In this document: piece by piece, positions 1-11,206 of the stretch | Layout: each line of letters opens with the position of its first letter | Position numbering within the stretch: the stretch's first letter is position 1 | DNA from: Picochlorum sp. 'celeri' | Lineage: Eukaryota > Chlorophyta > Trebouxiophyceae | Assembly (NCBI GenBank): GCA_010909725.1 | Contig: JAACMV010000005.1 | Span: forward strand, 930,001 to 994,000 | Length of the DNA: 64,000 bases | Reading direction: 5' to 3' | Translations under genes and position numbers: made by a program | The notes under the pieces: generated by a model | Database searches by the model: none | Told to the model about the DNA's origin: nothing | Seen by the model: only the letters and a program-made list of their open reading frames with translations

Positions 1-270
1 GACTGGAATCTTGGCGTGAGGACATGCCCGCGCCGACACAGCAAATTCATATACTGCTGCATGGGATTTGGGTGCAGAGCCAGCGTGAACCTTCCACTGC
101 TGCTCCACGCCCCCACCATGATACTCTGGCACAATAAACAGCTCCCAATCGCATCCTTTCCAGAATCTCTCGTACATGGTCAGCATCCCTGGCTCTGTAA
201 ACCCTTCTCGTGCCACTGGTAGGTCGTCGTACAGGCACAGCTGGGTCGCCGCTACCCCACAGCATGCCAT
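1..270 (-). CDS. Unidentified protein, 5' part only (runs off the left edge)
   Basis: A minus-strand frame is open from an ATG at 270 to the window edge, giving 90 codons without a stop. The 3' end lies outside the window. The residues include MACCGVAATQLCLYDD near the start and WELFIVPEYHGGGVEQQW in the middle. The composition is protein-like, with no obvious signal peptide or transmembrane segment. I do not recognise the family. Other frames over the same stretch are also open for 60-80 codons, so the frame choice rests on its running uninterrupted to the edge and on its start. Divergent from the pyroglutamyl peptidase gene that starts at 524. Confidence 0.4.
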   Translation of the reverse strand, partial: MACCGVAATQLCLYDDLPVAREGFTEPGMLTMYERFWKGCDWELFIVPEYHGGGVEQQWKVHAGSAPKSHAAVYEFAVSARACPHAKIPV

Positions 271-523
271 CTCGGACAAAGTAAAACCGATTAGACAATC
301 ACAGGCGTGAAATCGATAATAATAAATATAAATATCTATTTTATAACTGGTGATGGTGGTATCATAGCTTGATACATCGACACAGATACTGGCTATTCAA
401 AAGTGTCCACTTTTCAAAAACAGGTACAATCCTCTTATACTTGCATGGTACCATACATACATGTAATTTTACCAATACACTACTTAAAAAGAGAGTACCT
501 ATCTCTTCGCTGTGAGGATCATC

Positions 524-1120
524 ATGGGGGAGAAGAAGAAAACACCCCTTATAGTAGTGACTGGCTTTGGCCCATTTGGGTCGGTAACCAAGAATCCCAC
601 CCAGGCACTCGTGGAGAAACTATCCCTGGAGGATCACAGTGTCTTTACATCAGTCATACCAGTCTCAGCCCAGGATGTAGACGAGTGGTTGAGCCATACT
701 GCATGGGATGATGCTGTATTTCTCCATCTGGGTGTCTGTGAAACCAGTGATTGCTACAAGATTGAGTCATGCGCATATAACGAAGCTACATTTAGGATTC
801 CAGATGCAAGAGGATATCAACCAGTCCATGAGCGCATTTCGAACGATGCTCCATTGGGTGCATGTGTGCAGACAACACTTTGTGTGGAGAGACTGATTGA
901 AAGGCTGCAGGATTTTCCTGTGCAGCCATCTACAGATCCAGGTAGATATGTGTGCAATTACCTATACTACAAGTCCCTTTGTTCTGCTGCGTTACAGGGT
1001 AAAGGAGCAGTATCGGTTTTCGTCCATGTGCCACTTGTATTTTCCTTGGAAGATCACTTTTGTTTCCTTCGCTGTCTCATTCGTCACTTACCTCAATGCA
1101 TGACTGTAATTAATTGTTGA
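524..1120 (+). CDS. Pyroglutamyl-peptidase I (peptidase family C15)
   Basis: Removes N-terminal pyroglutamate from peptides; a cytosolic cysteine peptidase. The 198-residue protein has the family opening VVTGFGPFG. Its catalytic triad falls at the classical numbering: Glu81 in KIESCAYNE, Cys144 in DPGRYVCN and His168 in VFVHVP. The RIPD and QP motifs lie between them. The length is slightly shorter than the usual 210-220, with the C-terminus reduced. The ATG at 524 follows an in-frame GTG at 512 and is taken as the start because nuclear genes use ATG. No intron is needed. Confidence 0.93.
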   Translation: MGEKKKTPLIVVTGFGPFGSVTKNPTQALVEKLSLEDHSVFTSVIPVSAQDVDEWLSHTAWDDAVFLHLGVCETSDCYKIESCAYNEATFRIPDARGYQPVHERISNDAPLGACVQTTLCVERLIERLQDFPVQPSTDPGRYVCNYLYYKSLCSAALQGKGAVSVFVHVPLVFSLEDHFCFLRCLIRHLPQCMTVINC

Positions 1121-1542
1121 CTTCAAAGTGATATGTTTTACAAACAAAAATAATATCTATAGTATATATGAATGCGTCCCAAAGTCCTGCTTTTTGTCAT
1201 TTGTTTGGTGTATGTGGCATATTCGATTTGGATTCTCGGGACGGTGCGTGGGAGTTCTGGGCATTCGTCAATACAGAGAGGGATGTCTTGTATTTTAAAA
1301 TAGGAAAGACTATACATGAGGGAATCGCGGGATGAACCTGAGTTTGTGTCCACGTGTGTATTGCTGAATGCAGCCATTTATAGTTGATACCATAGAGACA
1401 GGAAAGTATTGGGCTACAGATACGGTTCCTGATGTATTGTATGGGATAGGGATTCCTCTATTGGTTGGGTGGTGTGGTGGGAGTCTTGTTGCCATAGGAT
1501 TGGGTATTCAGTTGATTCGGTGCTCACTGTAATTCCACCAGG
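1121..1542. other. Intergenic stretch, about 420 bp
   Basis: Lies between the pyroglutamyl peptidase stop and the RBR ligase start, both on the plus strand. Short open frames here lack protein-like character. I see no tRNA, repeat or strong promoter motif. It presumably holds the 3' UTR of the first gene and the promoter of the second. Confidence 0.4.
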
Positions 1543-3060
1543 ATGTCGGGTTGGTGGGATCAGCTTGATGAGGTGGAGGCATTGCAATCTATTTACGGAG
1601 AGGACAGGTTCAGTTTCCATGTCGATGGTGTGCTGGGAGAAGAAGAGGTGGAAGCCGGTCTGGTTGAGAGGTTGAGGGGTTTGGAACCAGTGCCGGATGC
1701 ATGGGGCATCACCTGCCAGATCGATGTAGAGGTGGAGGTTCCCTGTGGAGGGATAGGAATATCTAGAGGTGATAAGCGTGTGGCTGGCAATGCTGTGGTG
1801 GCTACTATTCAGCATCTGCCACCTGTGAGGGTTGAGGCTAGCATGCAGCCTGGGTACCCTGACCAGGGAGGCCCCAGGTTTCGGGTGTCCTCTTGCTGGT
1901 TGGGCGATGCGATGACTTCTAGGATTGAAGAGGATCTGAACGCATGGGAGTTGGATGGATCGCCGATTCTTTTTGCATGCTGTGAGCATGTACGGTGCAT
2001 GTTGGTCGAATCAGGGAGGGATCTGCAGAGTATTCAAGTGCCATCTGACGACGTCGTTCGACTTTTATTACAATATACAAGTGCAAGGGAGAATGATTTA
2101 TTTAATGATGGCATGCACACATGCAGTATTTGTTATGAAGAGTTGCCAGGGTCTCGGTGTACAACTCTCCACTGTGGGCATTATTTTTGTACATCATGCC
2201 TGCAGTCTCAGCTGCAGGTTAGTATCACAGAGGGAGATGTAGAATCAATACGATGCGCTAATGTCGACTGCAGAGACATGCTGGAACCCCATGAAGTTCA
2301 AATACTTGTTGATACCGACATGTTTGAGCGTTGGCAAGATATCACCCTGAACAAGTTTCTGTCTGCCATGCCAGATGCAGCTTACTGTCCTCGATGCTCC
2401 TCAGTGTCCATCGAAGACACTGAAGATAATTCAGCGGATTGTCCTAAATGTTTTTTTGTATTTTGTACACTGTGTGAGGAGGGTCGGCACCCAGGGATAG
2501 AGTGTGTTGGTCCTGAAACCAAGTTGGAGATTCTTCGGAAGAAGGCTGCTGGGGGAGGGAGGTCAGCGGTCGCAGATCTTCGACGGAAAGAGCAAGAGTA
2601 CCAAAACTTGATTGAAATTCGAAAGACAAGCAAATCATGCCCGGCGTGCGGCATGGCGATCCACAAGGTCCAGGGCTGCAACAAGATGATTTGTGCAAAC
2701 TGTGGATGCTTTTTCTGCTACAAATGTGGCGCAGACATCTCAGACGTGGGATATGACCACTACAAAGATGGCAAGAATTGTGTGCTATTTGACCATCAGG
2801 AGATTCTGCGATGGGAAAGGCAATGGGAACTCATGGGTGGCCAGGAACAGCCTGCAGAGGCTGCACTCCCTCCACCACTGCAGCACCATACCAGGACATA
2901 CTGCCCCAATTGCGGCCAATGCAATTTCCGGATTGCAGAAAACAATCACATTCATTGCTGGAGTTGTGCGCAGTATTACTGCTCCAGGTGTCGACAAATA
3001 CTTCCTCGAAGAAGGAGTGGAGCCCATTTTGGCAAGGGTGGATGTCCCCAGCATGGCTGA
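1543..3060 (+). CDS. RWD-RBR E3 ubiquitin-protein ligase, RNF14-like
   Basis: RBR ligases accept ubiquitin from an E2 onto a RING2 cysteine and then pass it to the substrate. The 505-residue protein begins with an RWD domain (WDQLDEVEALQSIYGED, residues about 4-160). RING1 follows at about 199-250 (CSICYEELPG, then HCGHYFCTSC). The IBR is next (YCPRCSSV, CPKCFFVFCTLCEEG), then RING2 at about 367-400 (CPACGMAIHKVQGCNKMIC), whose ANCGCFFCYKCG part carries the expected active-site cysteine. A further Cys/His cluster at the C-terminus (CPNCGQCNFRI, HCWSCAQYYCSRC) looks like an extra zinc-binding module. This order matches RNF14/ARA54. Single exon with a clean ATG. Confidence 0.9.
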   Translation: MSGWWDQLDEVEALQSIYGEDRFSFHVDGVLGEEEVEAGLVERLRGLEPVPDAWGITCQIDVEVEVPCGGIGISRGDKRVAGNAVVATIQHLPPVRVEASMQPGYPDQGGPRFRVSSCWLGDAMTSRIEEDLNAWELDGSPILFACCEHVRCMLVESGRDLQSIQVPSDDVVRLLLQYTSARENDLFNDGMHTCSICYEELPGSRCTTLHCGHYFCTSCLQSQLQVSITEGDVESIRCANVDCRDMLEPHEVQILVDTDMFERWQDITLNKFLSAMPDAAYCPRCSSVSIEDTEDNSADCPKCFFVFCTLCEEGRHPGIECVGPETKLEILRKKAAGGGRSAVADLRRKEQEYQNLIEIRKTSKSCPACGMAIHKVQGCNKMICANCGCFFCYKCGADISDVGYDHYKDGKNCVLFDHQEILRWERQWELMGGQEQPAEAALPPPLQHHTRTYCPNCGQCNFRIAENNHIHCWSCAQYYCSRCRQILPRRRSGAHFGKGGCPQHG

Positions 3061-3180
3061 TGCGTTGATGTTCTACAATGCTGGCACAGAATTTGACATC
3101 GAGCTGATTTCGTCATCGTTATTAATGTAATTTAGATGTTAGAGTAGGTCACCCTTTCAATCGTAGAACAGTGTGCCGCC

Positions 3181-5107
3181 ATGTCAAACATCTACAGACT
3201 TGGCACTGCTTGTGCTTCTGCCCTGGTGGGGAGTTCAGGACTTATCGGGGGGTCCAGTAGTCTCATACATTGCGCATCTGACAAGGATAAATATTTTGAC
3301 CCGGATGCTCTTGAACGTGGAGCAAAGGTATGGCATGGGTTATTTTTGTCATGGGCACTGATTTGCTTCAACCAGTGATTCCGAGACACGCCGATGCGTG
3401 TGTGATTATGTTTATGGATTCGAATTCTTCGTATATTGTAAGGATGGGTTTGTGACGATGACATTGCGGGTGCTTTTGCAGGCTCTGAGGGAAATACAGA
3501 ACTCTCCTTATGCCAAGCGAGTTTTCGACCAGATCAAAACGCAGGAGCAGACCAAGCAGCAGGAGCTCAAGGTGAAAGAGGCAGAGTTCAAGGCTGCCAC
3601 TGAGAAGGCTGCCATAGAGCATGAGAGAATCAAGTGGGAGGAGCAAAGAAAGGCTATGCAGCAGGATGCACAGACAAAAGCACAGCTGGCACAGTATAAT
3701 GATGAGTTGGCGAGAAAGAGGGCTGAAGCGGAGCATGAGAAGCAAAGACAAAGGAATATGGAAATGGTTCGCTTCCAAGAGGAGAGTGCACGGCGTCAGG
3801 AGGAGCAGAAGGCTGCTGTTGCAGCACAGATAGAGGCAGAGAGGCGTGCTACTGAGAAGTATAGAGCAGATATGGAGAAGACGGTCCAAAGAGAGAGAGC
3901 TTTGGCAGAGGCAGAAGGGAGAGCGAAAGAAAGGAGAGCCAATGAGGACATTTATCGGAGAGAGCTGTCCTTGAAGTTGGAGGAAGACAGGAAAAGGGCC
4001 ATTGAGACAATCAATGCGATCTTCACGAACATGGGCGCTGGTGCAAAGGATCTCCTAACAGATAGCACCAAGTTAGTCTCTCTGGTGGGAGGATTGTCCC
4101 TTCTTGCACTGGGGGTATACTCATCTCGGGAAGCAACTCGTGTCGCAGGCAAAGCCTTTGAGAAATGGTTTGGAACGCCAAAACTAGTCCGGGAAACCTC
4201 AAGGAAGCCGTTGATAGGGAAAGGGTCTGTTTCTGTTGGTAAATCTCTGGGAGAAGTAAAGAAAGACTTCGGTGATATTGTTCTGCAGCCTAAATTGCAG
4301 GATCATGTCCGAGCATTGGCAGCTGTCACCTCAAACACAAAAAGACACGGTGCACCATTCAGGCACATGTTGTTTTACGGCCCTCCTGGTACAGGAAAGA
4401 CCATGGCAGCAAAAAGACTGGCGCGAACTTCAGGTTTAGATTACGCTATTCTGAGTGGAGGCGATGTTGCCCCTTTACAGGGCGGTGCTGTGACTCAATT
4501 GCACGAAACATTTGATTGGGCAGAGAAATCAAGAAAAGGCTTGTTGCTGTTCATTGATGAAGCTGATGCATTTTTGGGAAGGAGAAGTGGGAATATGAGT
4601 GAAGGCCTTCGAGGTGCACTCAATGCAATGCTTTTCAGGACAGGAGACCAGTCGAAGGACTTTTGCGTAGTCCTTGCAACAAATCGACCATCAGACCTCG
4701 ACCCTGCAGTCATTGATAGAATGGATGAGGCTTTGGAATTCGGCCTTCCTTCTTTGGAAGAAAGAAAAAAGATCATTGACATATACTTTGACAAGTACAT
4801 CACACATGCAACTGCAGGACCAGCAGTTTCATTCTCTGAGAGAGTTAAGAATTTCATCCTGAGAAGAAAATCAAAGGCAGATGAGATTCGCGTCAACGGT
4901 GTAACGGAACAGATGCTGTGGGATGCCGCTGAAAAAACGAGCGGTTTCTCTGGGAGAGAATTGGCAAAATTCATGGCATCAGTACAAGCTGCAGTGTATG
5001 GTTCACATGAGTCTGTGCTCACCCCATCTATATTTGAGAATGTCTTGGAGATGAAACTCAAGGAGCATAAACAGAGAACAATCTTTTCTTCTGGACCGAC
5101 AGATTGA
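3181..5107 (+). CDS. ATAD3-like mitochondrial AAA+ ATPase
   Basis: ATAD3 proteins sit in the mitochondrial inner membrane and are tied to nucleoid and cristae organisation. Two exons fit: 3181-3327 and 3482-5107, with a 154-nt intron (donor GTATGG, acceptor TTTTGCAG). The product is about 590 residues. The N-terminal half has KYFDPDALERGAK, then LREIQNSPYAK, then a long coiled coil rich in E, K, R and Q, as in the ATAD3 N-terminal domain. A hydrophobic segment follows (LLTDSTKLVSLVGGLSLLAL). The AAA domain shows Walker A ([10 protein letters not shown]), Walker B (LLLFIDEADAF) and sensor-like VLATNRPSDLDPA. The next plus-strand stop is 175 bp from the convergent secreted protein gene. Confidence 0.92.
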
Positions 5108-5281
5108 TCGAATATGCACTTAGGACAAACCATAAATGTTGATATTTACATTGACAGTATGCATTTAAAGAGAAATATGTTGACATGCGCACATGGCCTT
5201 ACTAGGCTCCTACAAAGAAAATTTGTGCTTTATTATTAACTTTAATACCTGCTTGAGATCGTGTTAATGCTGTGCGTTGCA

Positions 5282-6913
5282 TTATTTCAAAGCAAGACGT
5301 TTTCGTCTCTTTTTTATTTGAGCCACAAACAAATCCTTGGGGTATGTTTCTTCATCCTTTCTCAAAGTGTGCCCTTGGCACCTCTTTCCCTCAAAATTCC
5401 CAACAAAATTCAGATATGGGCCATATGAGCACCCAGGCAATTCAATGGGCTCCCCACCTTCCTTTCTTATGTTCCAGAAAGTTGTGTATCCAGCGCTTGG
5501 CATTCCCGTGCCACTCTTTCCTCCAGTAGTGAAAGCCCTGGTTCCCTTGCCGAGATAGATATCCGTGTACAATATCATGTACGGTGCTGATCTATGAAGA
5601 TCCATGTTGATATTTGCTCCCTTGCCGTTTCTGAACACAGAAAGCATCGAAGCCCTTACTGAAAGATCATGCCACCATGTGTCTTGCACATCAAATTCGG
5701 ATACATAAATGTCACAACTGTCGTGAATTCCAATGGCAATATGCCCTTGTTTTCCTTTAGATTTTTTATTACTCCTATCTTTCGTGACACGGGCCTCCAC
5801 TTCAGTGACCGATACAAAATTGGAATATCTGACGACAAAATTCAAATCAGCGTTCACCACTGCAACATCTCGAATCCAGGAGAAAGCTGTCTCTTCAAGC
5901 ACAATCGCATTATGACCAGCCTCATCCAGATGCTCTTTGGACCTAATCCAGCGGAAATCTACCGTGAAGCCTTGAATGCCACAATTCTGGGGAACATCAT
6001 ACTTGTCCACGATATGGATTCTTGGTTTCCAGTTTGTCCTAACATCCACTGGGAGTTCTCTCTCCAAGACAATCTCGTTGTAACGAACTTCTGATATTTT
6101 TGACATGAATCGAACCATGTCTTTATGACCTTGCAGCCTCCACAGGCAGTCTTCGCCGCAGTCGTGCCTCCTGTTTGGGTTGTAGTACATGTTCCCCAGC
6201 AGCGAGCTCTTGACCGGCCCACTTTTTGGGTCGCTCATATACAGCCTGACCCACTGCCCGATGTAAAATTTTGAAGTGTCTCTGACTTGCAGCGCTCGGT
6301 AGCCAGCTTCGGCATTGCTCACGACGTCTGTAGCATAGGTACTCCCACGGCCACTCCTGATCCTCCGTCCTTTGATTTGAATGAAACCCTTGGATCTGGA
6401 ATAGGTGTCATCATCTGTGCCGGCTTGGAGGTCATAGTACTTCAAGGAATGTGGAATTTTAATGATAGTTTCATTTTTTCCAGCACCCATTAATATGATA
6501 TTGGATGACCTTATGGTGATTTGGTCCTCCAGCAGTATGGTCCCTGCAGGTAATTCCACAACCCCACCTCCGGAAAATTCGCAGTTGTCAATTGCATCCT
6601 GAATTGCGCGCGAATCATCCGTAACACCATCAATTCTGGCACCAAAATCCCTGATGTCAACCCGTTTTGATGGGATGTATGCATAGTCATCCGATCCAGC
6701 ACCACGCCCTGCGTAACTCCAGTCTAGGCTCATGACCCCAGGAGAGCGTAGATCCATGGCTGCTGACAGGTTCACCTGAGCTAGACCTGAATATATAAAT
6801 AAATTCTATATTTATCAAAACACCACGAATCCGCGACTGCAATCCTCCGTCCGAGGTGGGCACGTACCTAGAAGAGTCACCAGAAGGGCACAGATGGAAC
6901 AGTGCTTTCTCAT
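5282..6913 (-). CDS. Secreted pectate-lyase-like beta-helix protein, copy 1
   Basis: Two exons: 6868-6913 encodes the signal peptide start and 5282-6786 the rest. The intron donor is GTACGT and the acceptor TTCAG. The product is about 516 residues. The leader MRKHCSICALLVTLLGLAQ is a typical secretion signal. The mature part begins with DWSYAG and VDIRDFGARIDGVTDDS, followed by SGGGVVELPAG, the hallmark of the pectate lyase 3 / right-handed beta-helix fold. The substrate cannot be told; a cell-wall or matrix polysaccharide is likely. The neighbour at 7364-9251 is a same-strand paralog. Many surrounding frames are open but lack these motifs. Confidence 0.85.
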
Positions 6914-7363
6914 CGCAAATTCCTCAATACTTACAGCGAATATCATTCAATCAATTTTTTTGCCTACGGCAAGAAGCACAATAGTCCAACCAACGCGTGG
7001 TTCTAGTAGAACTCGGTAGATCCCCTTTGTGCCAACTCCTCGTGGGCACAACGCCGAACACTCTGATGAACCAAGACTCAATCTTTATGGACTATTTGTA
7101 TATTTGTACGAATATAAATGCAATAATTGTAATTAATATCGTGCAAGTAAGAATGCGCATTGTTGATGGAGGCCGTCTGCCGAGATGAATGCATTGTAGC
7201 CGAGAACCATCCCCTCCCCGTGAACCGCGTGCACCGGCCGCATGTCATGCGCAGTCAGCAGCGGTCGCGGGTCGTGGTCGGTTTGGAGCAGACCTGTGGG
7301 TACTTGAGTCTGTCCCCTCGGTGGGACAGCTGGCATATCGAAGAAGTCCAGTCTATGAATGTC
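6914..7363. other. Intergenic stretch between the two beta-helix genes
   Basis: About 450 bp separate the start of copy 1 from the stop of copy 2, both on the minus strand. The A+T-rich part near 7080-7145 contains runs resembling promoter or terminator DNA. I see no tRNA, repeat or credible reading frame. Confidence 0.4.
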
Positions 7364-9251
7364 TTAATATGTTTCAGGATAGTGTACAACAGGATAGGAT
7401 CCATCACCAGCGGGGAATATTTTCGGAGGTTGATCGGTGTTGCTGGTGGTCTTTGCCAGTCGAGACTGCAGGGCAGGGATGACTCCTGTTGGAAAGTCAT
7501 TTCGAGTCTCCACTTTTCTTCGCAACATTGCGCTATATAGATCCTTTGGGTGAACCTGGCTATCTGTAATGAATTCTACGTGATATCCTGGGCACTCGTT
7601 TCCTGTCCATTTTCCAATGTAGTTGACTTGTTTACCCCAAGTGCAGGGACCGGCGACTGTGGAAGCAGGCAGCTCAATGGGTTTGTGCTTTTTATTCCTG
7701 ATATTGTAGTACGTTGTATATTTTGCAACTGGGAGGCCTCGTGATAGAAATCCACCAGTCCCAAATGTCCTCGTGCCTTCCCCAACATAAATGTCTGAGA
7801 AAAGAATGGCATAGGGAGCAGACCTATGCGTGTCTATGCGCAGGTTGTCTCCTCTTCCTGAATGAAATGCAGACATGAGACAACCCCGTACCGATATATC
7901 ATGCAACCACTCACCACGGATATCAAATTCTGCAACCTCGACATCCGAGCTGTCGTAGAGTCCAATGCCAATGTGGCCATCCCATGGCATGCTCTTGGAC
8001 CTCCTTGATCTTGTGCGACCCACTTTGACAGAATCTAAGGATACCATTTGGGAATTTTTCACAAGGAATCCTTGATGGGCGTTGATGGTGTGCACATTGT
8101 AGACAAATGCATTCACAGCATTTTGAATCAGAATTCCATTGTACCCCTGATCATGATGATGCTTCCCAGCAGATGCCCAGGCAAACTCAATCGTCAAGTC
8201 TCGTACACCACTCTCTTTTGGCATCGAATCCGGCATCGGAAGAAGCCTCGCTTTCCATTTTGGTGATACATCCATTGGAAGGGCACGTTGCAAGACGACC
8301 ACATTGCCATTCTGGATTTCTAAAATTCTGGAGACCCATTTGACTAAATCTTGTTCGTTTGATATATCAGACGCGCATTGGGGCTCGCAGTCATCCGCTG
8401 TTGTTTTCATTAGACTAATTTTATCAAAATCTGTCCCATAGAGGTGGGATGCCAGGGATCCTCCAACATCTGATTGCATCAGCCTGACCCATTGCCCTGG
8501 GACAAGCCCATCCACAGAATCGAGAATTAGATGCCTTTGTCCAATCTTTGACGGCTCAACCACCCAACCATGTGGCATTTTACTGGTATCTTTGCTACCG
8601 CGATCATGCCCAACAATCTGGATTACGCCATCACGCCACGAGTATGGGCTTTGCAGAAAGCCTTTTGTAAGATGTCTTTCAACATCAAAATCATCATACG
8701 AGGACAGCGGATGCTCGTAATACAAAGTCGTCTTCTCGTTTCCCTCGCCTTTGAGAACAATGTTGTTCCCTGACAGGACAAGTCTTCCTTTCAGGAGGTA
8801 CCTTCCAGCTGGAATCAGAATGGTGCCACCTCCATGCTTTGACACTGTGTCTATCGCAGCCAGGAAAGGCCCCGTGCAGTCGACTATTCCGTCACCGACT
8901 GCGCCAAAATCTAGAACATTCGCACCAAAAGGTGGCTCAGGATACCCTCGCTCTTTGCCCGCATATCCACTGTACGACCAGTCCAGCAGCAGGTCCCTAT
9001 TCCAGGACTCGCCGTGGAGGCCCCATACCTTGGGGCCTTTATTGGATTCTACATGGGAAATTTTTATTTTTGAGCCATAATGAATTGAATTTACATCGTA
9101 ACCATGGAAATTCCGATGGATCCTTGAGGTGATAGATTAACGGTTGATTGACAGTTGTCAGTCAACTCCCCCGACATACGAAAATGGACGCACCTACTCG
9201 AGGTAATACGAGTGAAATTACCAAAATAAATACTAATGTATACATATCCAT
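7364..9251 (-). CDS. Secreted pectate-lyase-like beta-helix protein, copy 2
   Basis: A paralog of the gene at 5282-6913. The main frame reads up from 7364 with VLDFGAVGDGIVD, HGGGTILIPAGRYLL and LSGNNIVLKGEG, and the DWSYSGYAG element matches the other copy. No ATG lies in frame upstream of it. A separate ATG at 9251 opens a hydrophobic leader (MDMYTLVFILVISLVLP), and donor GTGCGT at 9193 joins in phase to an acceptor ending CATGTAG (exon 2 from 9048). This gives 9194-9251 plus 7364-9048, about 580 residues. The acceptor is the least certain part. Role as for copy 1: a probable secreted polysaccharide-binding or polysaccharide-cleaving protein. Confidence 0.78.
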
Positions 9252-9595
9252 TCCTCTAGTACCCAAGAAGGGCAAACTCAATAGGTCGAGCTAAGAATGT
9301 CTTGGTGGTCGATCTGTTCCTCCGTGCACCAAGAAATCGCTTCAACGTGGAGTATCAATTGTGATCACTGCAAATAATATACAATATATTAAAAGATATG
9401 CTCTTGTTGGTAGGAATCGATGAGCTTTTCATGGCACCGTTGCGTATGCATATGCCAGCGTAGATGGCGCGTCATCTGGGCGAGGTGCGCCCTTGCAACG
9501 TCGCGCGGTAACGCGCGTTTCACGAGAAAGTGTGGTCTTCACGCTCTAGTTACAGTACATTATTCTTATCAGTTTCGCATACATTTCATTTTGTA
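9252..9595. other. Intergenic stretch, about 340 bp
   Basis: Between the start of beta-helix copy 2 and the 3' end of the CHAT-like gene, both on the minus strand. Part is GC-rich with CGCG motifs near 9470-9520. I found no gene, tRNA or repeat in it. Confidence 0.4.
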
Positions 9596-11206
9596 TTAGT
9601 GTGATCCTACAGTCGGAGAAGGGCCATTGGGTTCCTTCGAGTCTGTCGGTTCCGCAATGTTTGGTACAGCTGCAGGAGTTGGAATCATTCGGTTTCCGTG
9701 AGAAGTCATGGTGGCCAATGCAGCCGCTTCCATAGGCGCCCCCACAAGCATATCGGATGTTACTAAGCCAGTGGCAGGTCTAACCCTGGACAAGAGTCCA
9801 TTAGTGACTATACTTGTCTGCCGCAAAGCATCTCGTTTTGAAAAGGCACTGTTCACAGTTGAGCTCACTGCTCCAATCCCAGCGATCACAAATGCTCGAT
9901 AGATTGGATTTTCACAGATTCTCTTCATAAGATAGACTACCCAGGAAGAGGTTGATGCTAAAACCTCGACGACAGGAGCACCTGATGCAACAGTCTGACT
10001 GCTATGGTAGGGTGGCAGTGGAGCCCCGAGAGGAGGCAGCTTCAGTTGGATGGAATGAGCCTCAGCAGTCAGAGTATCACGCAGCGCATACTCCAAAATA
10101 TCGTCCCGTTTCATGATCCCAAAAGGACCGCCAGCAACAACATCAAAAGCAATACCACTGGAGGATTTCATTGTACACCTATACGCACAAGAACCTTCTG
10201 GCAAATATGGAGGAGGTATTAATACCTGTGTTTTGTTCAAAAGACTTGCTGATGATATTTCAGCTGCTACGATTCCCCGTATGCCTTGGCACAGGGACCC
10301 CAATCTGGCAGACGACATTATATGAGGCAAACATGCCACAAGGAGTCGGACCTCGGCACTTGGCGAACACAGTCTCATGTCCCTATACCCTGGATACTCC
10401 TTCGCAGGATCCACACAAGATCCATCCCGTTCACTCAAGTTCTCACGGTCCTCCATCCCGGGCAACATTGGCACTTTATCACTGAATAGATGTGGCAAGC
10501 TCGGCGGAAGCTCTGGTCCATTAGTTGTCTGTTTTGAGAGACAGAATGCACAGCTCAACTCTGAAGCCAGTGCAAACGCATTCGCAGATGTCGTAGACCC
10601 AATATCTAGAGCGCCAAAAAAGCCAAACAGAAAGTTGTAGGCATGGAACACACGAGGTGGTTCTCCACACATCCACGCCACAATGTCTGCTTTCGTCTCC
10701 TGCCTCACACGATGCGCTAATTGGTCACAATTGGTAGCATCCAAGTATAAGATATCTACGCCGACATCATTCAAAGCCTCGATCAATTGGTCTTGTATCC
10801 TCAGGATTGGGGTCGGAATCGAATCAAGAACTTCTGCACCAGCATCACATCCCTGTCTCGGCTTGAGCCCAGCGTGAATGATCACACAAGTCGGTCTAAA
10901 ACTCCTAATGTCTTCTACAATCTCGCTCGCAATCGGGTCCTTCAGAACTTTGTGAGCCACCCGGGTATCCACCGGAACATATGGCACAGCCAAAGCCAGC
11001 ATACGAGGTATCGCCCTCGCTGCCCCACCGCTTCCACCCGGCCCGTCATACGGCTGTCCAGCACCTCCTTGCTTTGATCTCATATCCTGACCATAGAGTA
11101 ATATATCCCTCAGGATGCCGTCCCTTTTGCTGAGCATATCAATGACATCTTCCACAGTCTTTCCGTACTGGACACAGAGTATCCGCTTCTCCCCCGTGAT
11201 AGTCAT
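9596..11206 (-). CDS. Uncharacterised protein with CHAT/caspase-fold-like N-terminal region
   Basis: A single-exon frame of 536 residues starting at a good ATG (MTITGEKRILCVQYG). Residues about 70-230 follow the pattern of a caspase-fold CHAT domain. A buried strand ends in a histidine (CVIIHAGLK, His111). The next core strand ends in a cysteine (DILYLDATNC, Cys160). Then comes a strand-helix stretch (ADIVAWMCGEPPRVFHAYNF) of the kind that follows the CHAT cysteine. The His-Cys order and spacing suit a cysteine peptidase, but the match was made by eye. The C-terminal part has an acidic/Pro segment and a hydrophobic stretch (SSWVVYLMKRI, YRAFVIAGIGAVSS) that may be a membrane segment. No substrate can be named. 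Confidence 0.6.
   Translation of the reverse strand: MTITGEKRILCVQYGKTVEDVIDMLSKRDGILRDILLYGQDMRSKQGGAGQPYDGPGGSGGAARAIPRMLALAVPYVPVDTRVAHKVLKDPIASEIVEDIRSFRPTCVIIHAGLKPRQGCDAGAEVLDSIPTPILRIQDQLIEALNDVGVDILYLDATNCDQLAHRVRQETKADIVAWMCGEPPRVFHAYNFLFGFFGALDIGSTTSANAFALASELSCAFCLSKQTTNGPELPPSLPHLFSDKVPMLPGMEDRENLSERDGSCVDPAKEYPGYRDMRLCSPSAEVRLLVACLPHIMSSARLGSLCQGIRGIVAAEISSASLLNKTQVLIPPPYLPEGSCAYRCTMKSSSGIAFDVVAGGPFGIMKRDDILEYALRDTLTAEAHSIQLKLPPLGAPLPPYHSSQTVASGAPVVEVLASTSSWVVYLMKRICENPIYRAFVIAGIGAVSSTVNSAFSKRDALRQTSIVTNGLLSRVRPATGLVTSDMLVGAPMEAAALATMTSHGNRMIPTPAAVPNIAEPTDSKEPNGPSPTVGSH

Noticed and set aside
1..298. Alternative minus-strand frame at 47-298
   Set aside because: It closes at 47, while the frame from 270 stays open to the window edge and has more protein-like composition.
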